NCBI GenBank assembly: GCA_045590755.1
Contig: JAZNRP010000033.1
Location: 44,686 to 108,685, forward strand
DNA from: SIG565 sp045590755
GTDB lineage: Bacteria; Bacillota; Clostridia; Oscillospirales; Acutalibacteraceae
DNA: 64,000 nucleotides
Direction of reading: 5' to 3'
Program-made: the position numbers and the translations under genes
Shown: in pieces, positions 1-7,556 of the stretch
How positions within the stretch are numbered: the first letter of the stretch is position 1
Layout: each line of letters starts with the position of its first letter
The notes under the pieces: model-generated
What the model saw: only the letters and a program-made list of their open reading frames with translations
Told to the model about the DNA's origin: nothing
The model's database searches: none

Positions 1-29
1 ACACACTACCGCAGTAAAGGAGAGTCTGT

Positions 30-2051
30 ATGATTTACCCTAAAATTGAAGTTAGCAAGGAAAAAAGCTTTACTGTAGACTCTTTCTCGCACGGCGTTGA
101 TTTAATGGATGCAAATGCCGTTATTAAAAACAGTAACAACCTTATATATAATGACGGTTTACTGACCACTCGCGGCGGGCTTAGAATACCCGAAAAAACA
201 CCTATTTATTCTGCATCTAAAAACTGTATTGACGAGCCGCATTTTTGCGAAACCACCATATCATATAACGGTAAAAATTGCAGACTGTTATATTTTTTGT
301 ATAATGATGAAATGACAAATGTGGTATACAGTTTTTATTTATTGGATGAAGAAACGGGTGCCACCAAAATAGCACCGCTTAGATTCTCAAGAAGTTCATC
401 TACGGAATTTAATGTACCAAATTCAATTCTTGTGTTTTCCAGTGCACCTAAAAACGGGTGCGGCATATATGTATTTGCCAGTATGCTTAATAGTACAGAA
501 GGGGATGACTATTCGGATGCTATCAGAATATATGAATTAAATTCTACTATGACCAGTTGGCTTATGATAAGGGAAAGTGAATTGTATATACCCGATTACT
601 ATATAAACGGCAGGGGCACGGTTTTTTTTGAATCGGGAATTGAGGTGCCGTCTCCGATTTTTAATGAGCCTATGAATATGCTCAGCTCATATTTTCGTTG
701 TAAATTTACTGCAGACAGTGTCTCAAACACATTTCAGATACCTATAAATAAAATAAACGATAAATATTTCAACTTCTTCAAGTGTGAACTACTTTTGTCT
801 GATAGCAAAACGCTCACTTGGACAGTGCTTCCCGATTCAGCCATCTCAAATGAAGTTGAATATAACGGTGAAAAAACAACTGTTACCTTTAACACAACAA
901 CCGGCTCGTTTCATTTTAATAACATTACACCTATAGGTGAAGTGGGCGTTAGCAACAATATTGTGGTAACCTTGAGCGTTACCAACCCCGAAAATCTTAA
1001 AAAAATTGCAAATATGAAAAAGGGCGTATGGTATTCTTCCGAAAAGGCGGGTACACACCTTTGTGTTACGGGAAACAGATTGTTTCCGTCCTTGCTTTGC
1101 ATAAGTGGTGAGAATAATCCGTTATATTTTCCTGATAACAGTTGTTATTATGTCGGCGAGCCGTCCAGAAAAATAACCGCAATGGCAAGGCAAAATAAAG
1201 CACTTGTTCTATTTAAGGAAAAAGAAATTTACTGTGCAGATTATACATCGGGTAAACTTTCAATAACACATTTACATTCTAATATTGGTTGTGATTTACC
1301 AAACACAGTAGCTCTTTGTGAAAATAGACTTGTTTGGGCAAATACTGACAGACGCGTATACACACTGAATGCGTTAAGCGACTACGGCGTAGTTGCGGTA
1401 TACGGAATGTCAAGGGCAATCAACACCTGGCTTGGTTCAGAAGATTTTACCGATGCTACTGCTTGTTACTTAAATAAAAGATATTATCTGTTTTTGAAAA
1501 AACGGGTATATGTGCTTGATTTATCGGGCGCATTACTTCAGAGTAATCGAGAATTTGTAACTGCGGCTTCGTGGTTCAAATGGGAATTACCAAAAACTAT
1601 TGAAAACAAATTTGTTTATTCAGGTATTACTGCCCCAAATATTGTTTTTGCTATCGATAAAACAAAATATTTTATAGGCAATTTATCGGGGAATGACGGA
1701 TGTGATGAAGTGCTTTATCTCAAAGACAGCACCGTAACAACCCAAAATAAGCTTATTAAAGGGGAATTGGGAACGGGCGTTATGTCGGGAGATGACTTTT
1801 TCTCGAAAAAAATATTTACAAAGGCTTTCTTTAATATGTTTGCCAAAAACAATGTGACAGTATCGTTTTTGGGGAATACGGGTGATAGCCTTAAAAATTC
1901 ACTCATAAATATTAAATATAATAAGAACGAAGCGGTGACACCGCATAGGGTTTTACCGCTTATAAGAAGCCACTCACTTGCGGTGCAGGTTAATTTTTCG
2001 GGCGACTTTAAATTAAACGGAATTACCTACTTTTACAGAGAGGCCGTTTAA
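30..2051 (+). CDS. Phage virion protein, probable tail hub/propeller type
   Basis: A 673-residue protein without signal peptide or membrane segments, starting at an ATG behind a good AAAGGAGAG ribosome site. The chain looks beta-rich throughout. Around residues 357-405 it has phrases such as NNPLYFPDN, YYVGEP and LVLFKEKEIY, which recall the propeller-like hub or DNA-stabilisation proteins of short-tailed phages; this is recognition by style, not a firm family match. It lies 18 bases before a gene set ending in holin and amidase, so it is probably the last structural gene of a phage-derived locus cut by the left edge of the window. A receptor-binding or baseplate protein is the main alternative. 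Confidence 0.5.
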   Translation: MIYPKIEVSKEKSFTVDSFSHGVDLMDANAVIKNSNNLIYNDGLLTTRGGLRIPEKTPIYSASKNCIDEPHFCETTISYNGKNCRLLYFLYNDEMTNVVYSFYLLDEETGATKIAPLRFSRSSSTEFNVPNSILVFSSAPKNGCGIYVFASMLNSTEGDDYSDAIRIYELNSTMTSWLMIRESELYIPDYYINGRGTVFFESGIEVPSPIFNEPMNMLSSYFRCKFTADSVSNTFQIPINKINDKYFNFFKCELLLSDSKTLTWTVLPDSAISNEVEYNGEKTTVTFNTTTGSFHFNNITPIGEVGVSNNIVVTLSVTNPENLKKIANMKKGVWYSSEKAGTHLCVTGNRLFPSLLCISGENNPLYFPDNSCYYVGEPSRKITAMARQNKALVLFKEKEIYCADYTSGKLSITHLHSNIGCDLPNTVALCENRLVWANTDRRVYTLNALSDYGVVAVYGMSRAINTWLGSEDFTDATACYLNKRYYLFLKKRVYVLDLSGALLQSNREFVTAASWFKWELPKTIENKFVYSGITAPNIVFAIDKTKYFIGNLSGNDGCDEVLYLKDSTVTTQNKLIKGELGTGVMSGDDFFSKKIFTKAFFNMFAKNNVTVSFLGNTGDSLKNSLINIKYNKNEAVTPHRVLPLIRSHSLAVQVNFSGDFKLNGITYFYREAV

Positions 2052-2069
2052 TATAAAAAGGGGGACAAT

Positions 2070-3260
2070 ATGAAAAGGCTATTAATTTTAGTCGTTGTAT
2101 GTCTGTGTTGTTTGTCCGCGTGCAATACGGAAAATGGCACAGAGCAAAATGTAATAAAAAACGAGCCGATAGAGCAAACCGAAATGGTCGGCGTCTGGAT
2201 TACATACAGTGAAATGGAAGCCTTATTTAACGGTGATTTTGAAAAAAACTTTGAAGAGCTTGCAAAAAAATGTAATGAGTTTGGAATTAATAATCTGTTT
2301 GTTCATATTCGTCCCTTTTGTGACTCGGTATATAAAAGCGAGTATTTTCCGCAAAGCAGTTTTGCTGTAAATTATAGCCGCGATGCACTTGAATATATGG
2401 TGGCTACAGCACATAAATACTCTCTTAAAATTCACGCCTGGATTAATCCCTATAGGGTGTCCACCGCGTCAAACGATGTAAACACCTTGCCCGATGATAG
2501 TCCTGCAAGGGTTTGGCTCAGTGATGAAGATGAGCAAAACGATAAAAATGTATTGTTTACTGATAGCGGAATATATTTAAACCCTTCAGAAAACGATGTT
2601 AAAAGAATAATACTTTTAGGTATCAGAGAAATAATTGAAAACTACAAGGTTGACGGTATACATCTTGATGATTATTTTTACCCGACAGATGATGAGAGCT
2701 TTGATAAACCATCGTATGATGCTTATCTGCAAACCACCGAAAAACCGCTCGAATTAGGAGATTGGCGGCGGCAGAATGTAAGCAGTCTTATACATACGCT
2801 TTACTGCGCGGTAAAAGCACACAATAAAAATATTTTGTTTGGTGTCAGTCCAGCCGCCGATATTGACCGCTGCTACAACAAGTTATTTGCCGATGTTGAA
2901 GCGTGGGCGCACGGTGGGTATGTTGACTATATTATGCCGCAGTTATATTTCGGGTTTGAATACCCGATAGATAAATTTAAGTTTAATAATCTATTGCTTT
3001 ATTGGTCGGCGATTTTAGAAGATACAAATGCAAAATATTATATCGGTCTTGCGAATTATAAAATCGGCACAGAAAACGAACCCGACAAAACCGAGTGGAA
3101 CCAAAGGGAAGACATAATTGCGCGTCAGATAGAGCTTTTAAGGCAGGAAAAGGCAGATGGCTTTGTGTTTTTTTCCTACTCAACACTTTTTGGCGGTAAT
3201 GATTTAAATATAAAACAAACCGAAAAAATAAAGGAATTAATAAATAAGGAGCAAAAATGA
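2070..3260 (+). CDS. GHL10-family glycoside hydrolase lipoprotein
   Basis: A 396-residue lipoprotein. It has a basic N-terminus, a hydrophobic stretch and lipobox LSAC at about residues 15-18, so it should be anchored outside the membrane. The rest matches the GHL10 (PF02638, YngK/DigH-like) glycosidase fold: MVGVWITYSEM near residue 40, NLFVHIRPF, IHAWINPYRV, then VDGIHLDDYFYP near 195-206 with the paired acidic residues, and VDYIMPQLYFG near 290. E. coli DigH of this family cuts peptidoglycan glycans stripped of stem peptides. The gene overlaps the next by 4 bases (ATGA) and sits in the same transcript as holin and amidase, which is unusual for this family and suggests a wall-degrading role in lysis. 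Confidence 0.8.
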   Translation: MKRLLILVVVCLCCLSACNTENGTEQNVIKNEPIEQTEMVGVWITYSEMEALFNGDFEKNFEELAKKCNEFGINNLFVHIRPFCDSVYKSEYFPQSSFAVNYSRDALEYMVATAHKYSLKIHAWINPYRVSTASNDVNTLPDDSPARVWLSDEDEQNDKNVLFTDSGIYLNPSENDVKRIILLGIREIIENYKVDGIHLDDYFYPTDDESFDKPSYDAYLQTTEKPLELGDWRRQNVSSLIHTLYCAVKAHNKNILFGVSPAADIDRCYNKLFADVEAWAHGGYVDYIMPQLYFGFEYPIDKFKFNNLLLYWSAILEDTNAKYYIGLANYKIGTENEPDKTEWNQREDIIARQIELLRQEKADGFVFFSYSTLFGGNDLNIKQTEKIKELINKEQK

Positions 3261-3538
3261 ACGACGGAATAGTTTCTGCTTTAGTAGCTCTTGTGGGAAC
3301 AATGATAGGAACCTTCGGCGGTATCGTAACTTCAGGGAAGCTCACCAATTACCGAATAGAGCAGCTTGAAAAAAAGGTAGACGCACACAACGGTTTTGCT
3401 CTTAAAATCCCAATTTTAGAAGAGCGCATAAAGCAATTGCAAAATAGAATCAATGAATTAGAAGAAAGGAGTCCCTTATATGAAAATTTCAAAATGGACA
3501 ATAGTAAGAACCATTATGATGCTTTTAGTGATAATTAA
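3257..3538 (+). CDS. Small phage membrane-anchored protein beside holin
   Basis: A 93-residue protein: an N-terminal glycine-rich hydrophobic helix (about residues 4-27, with GTFGGIVTSGK) followed by a charged coiled-coil containing YRIEQLEKKVDAHN. Small proteins of this build (XhlA-like or DUF7365-like) commonly precede the holin in Firmicute prophages. The start overlaps the lipoprotein stop, with AAGGAG upstream. The reading frame runs 59 bases into the holin gene; the related copy at 20009-20221 stops before its holin, so the last ~20 residues here look like an extension by stop loss. The function is probably auxiliary to lysis. Confidence 0.6.
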   Translation: MNDGIVSALVALVGTMIGTFGGIVTSGKLTNYRIEQLEKKVDAHNGFALKIPILEERIKQLQNRINELEERSPLYENFKMDNSKNHYDAFSDN

Positions 3539-3740
3539 TATGCTGCTTAAAGCATTTGGTATTAATATAATTAGTTTTGATGAAAATCTTGTTTTGGCAT
3601 CGGTTGAAGCAATAATCGAAGTCGGAACAATTGTATCGGCGTGGTGGTATAACAATTCATTTACCCAGAAGGCGAAAGCCGCAGATGAGTTTTTCAAACA
3701 GTTAAAGGAAGGTGACACTGATGTTCAAATTAGCGCTTAA
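3480..3740 (+). CDS. Holin, SPP1-like family
   Basis: An 86-residue protein with two hydrophobic segments (about residues 9-24 and 36-55), the conserved AWWYNNSFTQKA element and a charged tail. This is the pattern of SPP1-type phage holins, which accumulate in the membrane and open it for the endolysin. The start follows GAAAGGAG. It overlaps the amidase start by about 20 bases, a normal lysis cassette. A close paralogue with the same AWWYNNSF motif lies at 19760-20008. Confidence 0.75.
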   Translation: MKISKWTIVRTIMMLLVIINMLLKAFGINIISFDENLVLASVEAIIEVGTIVSAWWYNNSFTQKAKAADEFFKQLKEGDTDVQISA

Positions 3741-4428
3741 TGCGGGACATTATATAAACGAGCCCGGCAAAAGATGTCTTTATTCGCTTGATAAAAACGA
3801 AACAAGGGAGTGGACACTTAACGACAGAGTGTGCGATAAGGTGGAGAAAAAGCTATCGGCGTATGATGGCATACAGCTTATTCGTATTGATGATACAACA
3901 GGTAAAAAGAATGTAGCACTTTCTTCCCGCGCAACCGCGGCAAATAATTTCGGTGCAGATGTTTATATATCTGTCCATCATAATGCAGGTATAAACGGCG
4001 GAAGCGGCGGCGGTGCTATGGCTTATGTCTATACAAAGGTAGACGATTATACAAAGCGGGTGCAAAAGCTTCTGTATAATAAAATAATTGAAAAGACGGG
4101 TCTTGTGGGCAACCGCGCACAACCCTTAAGCTCGGCAAATTTTGCGGAATTAAGGCTTACCAGAATGCCCGCAGTTTTGCTTGAACTCGGCTTTATGGAC
4201 AGCACAGTGGATGTGCCCATTATTTTAAGTGAAGACTTTGCCGAAAAGGCGGCTACAGCCATTACCGAAGCGGTTGTAGAGTTGGGAAAACTAAAGCTTA
4301 AATCTCAACCTGTTAAGGAAACCTTATATCGTGTACAGGTAGGCGCATATAAGGAAAGGGCAAATGCCGAAAATATGCTTAAAAAACTAAAGGCCGCAGG
4401 CTTTGAAGGCTTTATAAAGGCCGAATAA
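3721..4428 (+). CDS. N-acetylmuramoyl-L-alanine amidase with SPOR domain
   Basis: Zinc amidase of the Amidase_3 family that cleaves the bond between MurNAc and L-alanine in peptidoglycan. Visible elements are LALNAGH (first zinc histidine), SVHHNAGINGGSGGG (second histidine) and LLELGFMD (catalytic glutamate). A C-terminal SPOR-type segment (LYRVQVGAYKERANAENMLKKL) could bind denuded glycan. I place the start at the ATG at 3721, 8 bases after GGAAGG; an in-frame GTG at 3712 is possible. There is no signal peptide, so export would depend on the holin, as for phage endolysins. It is the last gene of the cassette, directly before a terminator. Confidence 0.88.
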   Translation: MFKLALNAGHYINEPGKRCLYSLDKNETREWTLNDRVCDKVEKKLSAYDGIQLIRIDDTTGKKNVALSSRATAANNFGADVYISVHHNAGINGGSGGGAMAYVYTKVDDYTKRVQKLLYNKIIEKTGLVGNRAQPLSSANFAELRLTRMPAVLLELGFMDSTVDVPIILSEDFAEKAATAITEAVVELGKLKLKSQPVKETLYRVQVGAYKERANAENMLKKLKAAGFEGFIKAE

Positions 4429-4432
4429 AAAT

Positions 4433-4466
4433 AAAAGCATTACACTTAAAAAGTGTAATGCTTTTT
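4433..4466. terminator. Bidirectional terminator
   Basis: Perfect stem AAAAGCATTACACTT / AAGTGTAATGCTTTT with A-rich and T-rich flanks, between the converging amidase and ung genes. Confidence 0.85.
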
Positions 4467-4469
4467 AGT

Positions 4470-5138
4470 TTACAACTGCCAGTCAATCGGTGTAAAGCCG
4501 GATTTTTCCAGTAATTCATTTGTTCTTGAAAAGTGACGGCACCCAAAAAATCCGCCGTAAGCAGACAGGGGACTTGGGTGTACTGTAGTTAGCTTTGTAT
4601 GTAACGGGTTATCTATAATTTTGGCTTTCTGTATTGCGTTGTTCCCCCATAGCAAGAAAACTATGGGTGTGGTTTTGCGATTAAGCTCATATATTATGCG
4701 GTCGGTTACATTTTCCCAACCCGATGCTTTGTGCGAGTTGGCTTGTCCTGCACGGACGGTCAGTACATTATTAAGCAGAAGTACGCCCTGCTTTGCCCAT
4801 TTGGTAAGCTCTCCGTAGTGTGCGGGTTGGGTAATATTTAAGTCGCTTTGCATTTCCTTAAAAATATTTTTAAGTGACGGCGGCGGCTCAATACCGGGTT
4901 TTACCGAAAAGCACAGCCCGTGTGCCTGACCTTCGCCGTGATACGGGTCCTGACCGATTATTACAACCTTTGTATCTTTAAAGGGTGTGTACTTAAGTGC
5001 ATTAAATATATCGTTCATAGGCGGGTATACGGTAGTGGCGCGGTATTCGTTTTTCAAAAATTCGCGCAATTTTAGATAATACGGCTTCTGCCATTCATCC
5101 GCCAGTATTTCATCCCAGTCATTTCCTATTTTTACCAT
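4470..5138 (-). CDS. ung: Uracil-DNA glycosylase
   Basis: A 222-residue family 1 uracil-DNA glycosylase, which removes uracil from DNA to start base excision repair. The water-activating motif VIIGQDPYHG is at about residues 60-69. The FxWG-type segment FLLWGNNAIQKA and the DNA-intercalation loop HPSPLSAYGGFFGC are both present. The length is normal. The start ATG lies one base after the stop of a tetR remnant, and its ribosome site (AAAGGAAG) sits inside that remnant, so ung was once translationally coupled to a tetR gene. Confidence 0.96.
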   Translation of the reverse strand: MVKIGNDWDEILADEWQKPYYLKLREFLKNEYRATTVYPPMNDIFNALKYTPFKDTKVVIIGQDPYHGEGQAHGLCFSVKPGIEPPPSLKNIFKEMQSDLNITQPAHYGELTKWAKQGVLLLNNVLTVRAGQANSHKASGWENVTDRIIYELNRKTTPIVFLLWGNNAIQKAKIIDNPLHTKLTTVHPSPLSAYGGFFGCRHFSRTNELLEKSGFTPIDWQL

Positions 5139-5139
5139 A

Positions 5140-5322
5140 TTAGTATCTTCCTTTGTATTCCTGTTTTAATATTTCTGCCATTTCTTCGGAGGATTCCTTA
5201 CACCCGCCTGTCAGCCACATTTTTACTATGGCGTTAAAGCCGTTGCGAAAAAATTTGATATGATATCTGATATTACCATTAATGTGTTCTTTTTCTGCAC
5301 GGCCGGTAGTTATGATTAAAAA
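5140..5322 (-). pseudogene. C-terminal remnant of a TetR-family regulator
   Basis: Immediately after the stop of the TIR-GuaA gene an open frame continues in phase for about 58 codons and ends one base before ung. It encodes KFFRNGFNAIVKMWLTGGCK followed by ESSEEMAEILKQ, the typical end of the TetR ligand-binding domain (an aromatic-G-x-I-x-W-x-GC-K-E-S-x-E pattern). No start codon or DNA-binding half is present. I read this as the 3' stump of a tetR gene that formed an operon with ung and lost its front when the upstream sequence arrived by recombination. Confidence 0.7.
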
Positions 5323-7401
5323 TTACTCCCACTCAATAGTGCCTATTGGTTTAGGTGTTAAGTCAAGAAGTACGCGGTTTATACCGTCTACTTCATGCGT
5401 AATTCTGTCTGTAATATGGTGTAAAAGGGGATAGGGTATTTCTTCGATGGTGGCCGATATAGCGTCGGTAGTGTTTACCGCGCGTATAATTGCAGGCCAA
5501 CCTTCGTAACGGCGCTTGTCTTTAACGCCAACGCTTTTAATATCGGGCACTACTATAAAGTACTGCCATACCTTTTCTGCAAGACCGTTTTTATCAAATT
5601 CTTCACGCAAGATTGCATCGGCTTCTCTGAGTGCGTGAAGTCTGTCGCGAGTAATGGCACCAAGGCAACGAACACCAAGTCCCGGACCAGGGAGGGGTTT
5701 ACGGTAAACCATAGCGTGCGGAAGACCAAGCGCTTCACCCACAACGCGAACTTCGTCTTTGTAAAGCAGTTTGATGGGTTCGATAAGTTCAAACTGCAGG
5801 TCATCGGGAAGTCCGCCAACATTGTGGTGGGATTTAACGGACATTGTTTTCATTTCTTCTAATATATCGGGGTAAATTGTACATTGTGCAAGAAAAGTAA
5901 TGTCTTGCTGTTTTCTTGTTTCCCTTTCAAACACATTTATAAACTCTGTGCTGATAATTTTTCTCTTCTTTTCAGGCTCGCAGACACCGTCTAAAAGGTT
6001 CAAAAAGTGGTCGGCGGCGTCAACATAAACAAGGTTTGCATCGAGACCGTCTTCAAAAAACTTAATAATATTTTCTCCCTCGCCCTTTCTCATAAGTCCG
6101 TGGTTTACATGAACACATACAAGCTGTTTGCCGATGGCTTTAATAAGAAGCGCTGCGACAACAGAAGAGTCTACACCGCCCGTGAGCGCTAATAGCACCC
6201 TTTTGTCTCCAACCTGAGCTCGAATCGCCTTTACCTGCATGGCGATAAATTTTTCAGCTTGTTCAAGGGTTGTTATTCTTTCCATTGTTTCAGGGCGAAT
6301 ATTACTTGTTGGATCGAAAATATTATCTTCCAGATGCTTTCTGACAGCAACTTCTTTAAAATCGTGCAATGGAGAGCGTGCTTTTTCTACAAACTTAAAA
6401 ACGGATTCTTCAAGTTTTTGCAAGAATTCATCCTGGGGATATTGCCATGCGTGTAAAATTTGCTCGCCATCCATTAAAAATTGAAACTGCCGAGTTATAG
6501 GATAGTTAAACAGTATGCAAGGAATTATATTTTTACTGTTTCCAACCGCATAACCTATCTCTTTTTGTACCCAATGCGACTGCTCCGAATCGGGTGTTAG
6601 CAGCAACACCATAACGGCAATATCAGTAAGTGCGGCAGGAATCTCCACTTCGTATGATGAACCGGGACCAATAGAATTCGGTGCCATCCAACAAGTGATA
6701 TTTTTTGATCTCAAATATTCACAAATAATGTTTGCTGCCTGAATTTGCTTACTACTGTAGCTGACAAACACCATCGGGCGTTCTTCTTTTTTTACAGAAA
6801 AATAATTAGTCAATACATTTACAAAATACTGCGCTTTGGCCGAGTCTCTCTCATAAAAGGTAATACTCTCTATTTGGGGAATATCGTTCAGCATTTTAAA
6901 AGTTTGCGACATTAGCGGGATTACAACATCAGTAAAAGAAGATTGATAACCACTGGCGATCATAGGCATTACTATGTTTTTACAAGGAATACCCTTTTGA
7001 GCAATATTTTCAAACATATTATACATAGTATAAAATGCACCGGTAATAATGGTGTTGGAGTCTATTAAGAAATTTTGCTGTTTAGCGTGGTTTTGCTCAT
7101 CGTTTAAAATTTCCAGACAAGCTATACGGTTAAAATTGGTTCCCGTACTATGTGATAGCCACGCGCCATATTGTTTTGAGTCATATTCGGGTTTTTTAGC
7201 ATATTCACCCAATGAAATTCCCTTTTTATTAAGCAGGGAAGCCACCAATGAACCTCTTGCAGGAATATAAGAATTTTTGAAAGCCGAGCAAAGCAAAATA
7301 TCATAATAGCGTTCTTCGTCACATAAATCCCCGTGATATACACTGATTTGTTTCTTGACGCCGCCTATAAGCATTGTCTTTTCAAATAATTTTAATCCCA
7401 C
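5323..7401 (-). CDS. Macro-like / TIR / GMP synthase fusion protein
   Basis: A 692-residue three-part protein starting at GTG behind GAGGGGGAT. Residues ~1-200 look like a divergent macro domain (VYHGDL near 21, VMPMIASGY near 144). Residues ~208-340 are a TIR domain: VFVSYSS at 211, and HWVQKEIGYAVGNSKNIIP at 276, matching the SARM1 segment that carries the NADase glutamate (here E281). Residues ~369-692 are a full-length GuaA ATP-pyrophosphatase plus dimerisation domain (TGGVDSS at 407, HHNVGGLP, PGPGLGVR, ending IEWE), very close to the guaA product next door. Five residues shared by the neighbour and E. coli GuaA are changed: T407, H465, S484, C507 and L570. It has its own promoter. NAD+ cleavage and a role in phage defence are inferences; GMP synthesis by this copy is doubtful. 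Confidence 0.88.
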   Translation of the reverse strand: MGLKLFEKTMLIGGVKKQISVYHGDLCDEERYYDILLCSAFKNSYIPARGSLVASLLNKKGISLGEYAKKPEYDSKQYGAWLSHSTGTNFNRIACLEILNDEQNHAKQQNFLIDSNTIITGAFYTMYNMFENIAQKGIPCKNIVMPMIASGYQSSFTDVVIPLMSQTFKMLNDIPQIESITFYERDSAKAQYFVNVLTNYFSVKKEERPMVFVSYSSKQIQAANIICEYLRSKNITCWMAPNSIGPGSSYEVEIPAALTDIAVMVLLLTPDSEQSHWVQKEIGYAVGNSKNIIPCILFNYPITRQFQFLMDGEQILHAWQYPQDEFLQKLEESVFKFVEKARSPLHDFKEVAVRKHLEDNIFDPTSNIRPETMERITTLEQAEKFIAMQVKAIRAQVGDKRVLLALTGGVDSSVVAALLIKAIGKQLVCVHVNHGLMRKGEGENIIKFFEDGLDANLVYVDAADHFLNLLDGVCEPEKKRKIISTEFINVFERETRKQQDITFLAQCTIYPDILEEMKTMSVKSHHNVGGLPDDLQFELIEPIKLLYKDEVRVVGEALGLPHAMVYRKPLPGPGLGVRCLGAITRDRLHALREADAILREEFDKNGLAEKVWQYFIVVPDIKSVGVKDKRRYEGWPAIIRAVNTTDAISATIEEIPYPLLHHITDRITHEVDGINRVLLDLTPKPIGTIEWE

Positions 7402-7449
7402 TGTAATCCCCCTCTCATTTAAATGAGTATACGCACTGTTAATACAAAA

Positions 7450-7478
7450 ATTATATCACAATACAGTTTTGTTTGCAA
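7450..7478 (-). promoter_or_regulatory. Sigma-A promoter of the TIR-GuaA gene
   Basis: Reading leftwards: TTGCAA, 17 bases, TATAAT, about 50 bases before the GTG start. With the terminator to its right, it indicates that the fusion gene is transcribed separately from guaA. Confidence 0.75.
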
Positions 7479-7493
7479 TAATATTGCAAAAGC

Positions 7494-7526
7494 AAAAGCC
7501 TTTCGCAAAAATGCAAAAGGCTTTTT
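7494..7526 (-). terminator. Terminator of the cofE-guaA operon
   Basis: Stem AAAAGCCTTT / AAAGGCTTTT with a T-rich run in the leftward direction, located between guaA and the TIR-GuaA promoter. Confidence 0.7.
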
Positions 7527-7556
7527 ATATACATTAAATTACAAAAGAGATTCGTA

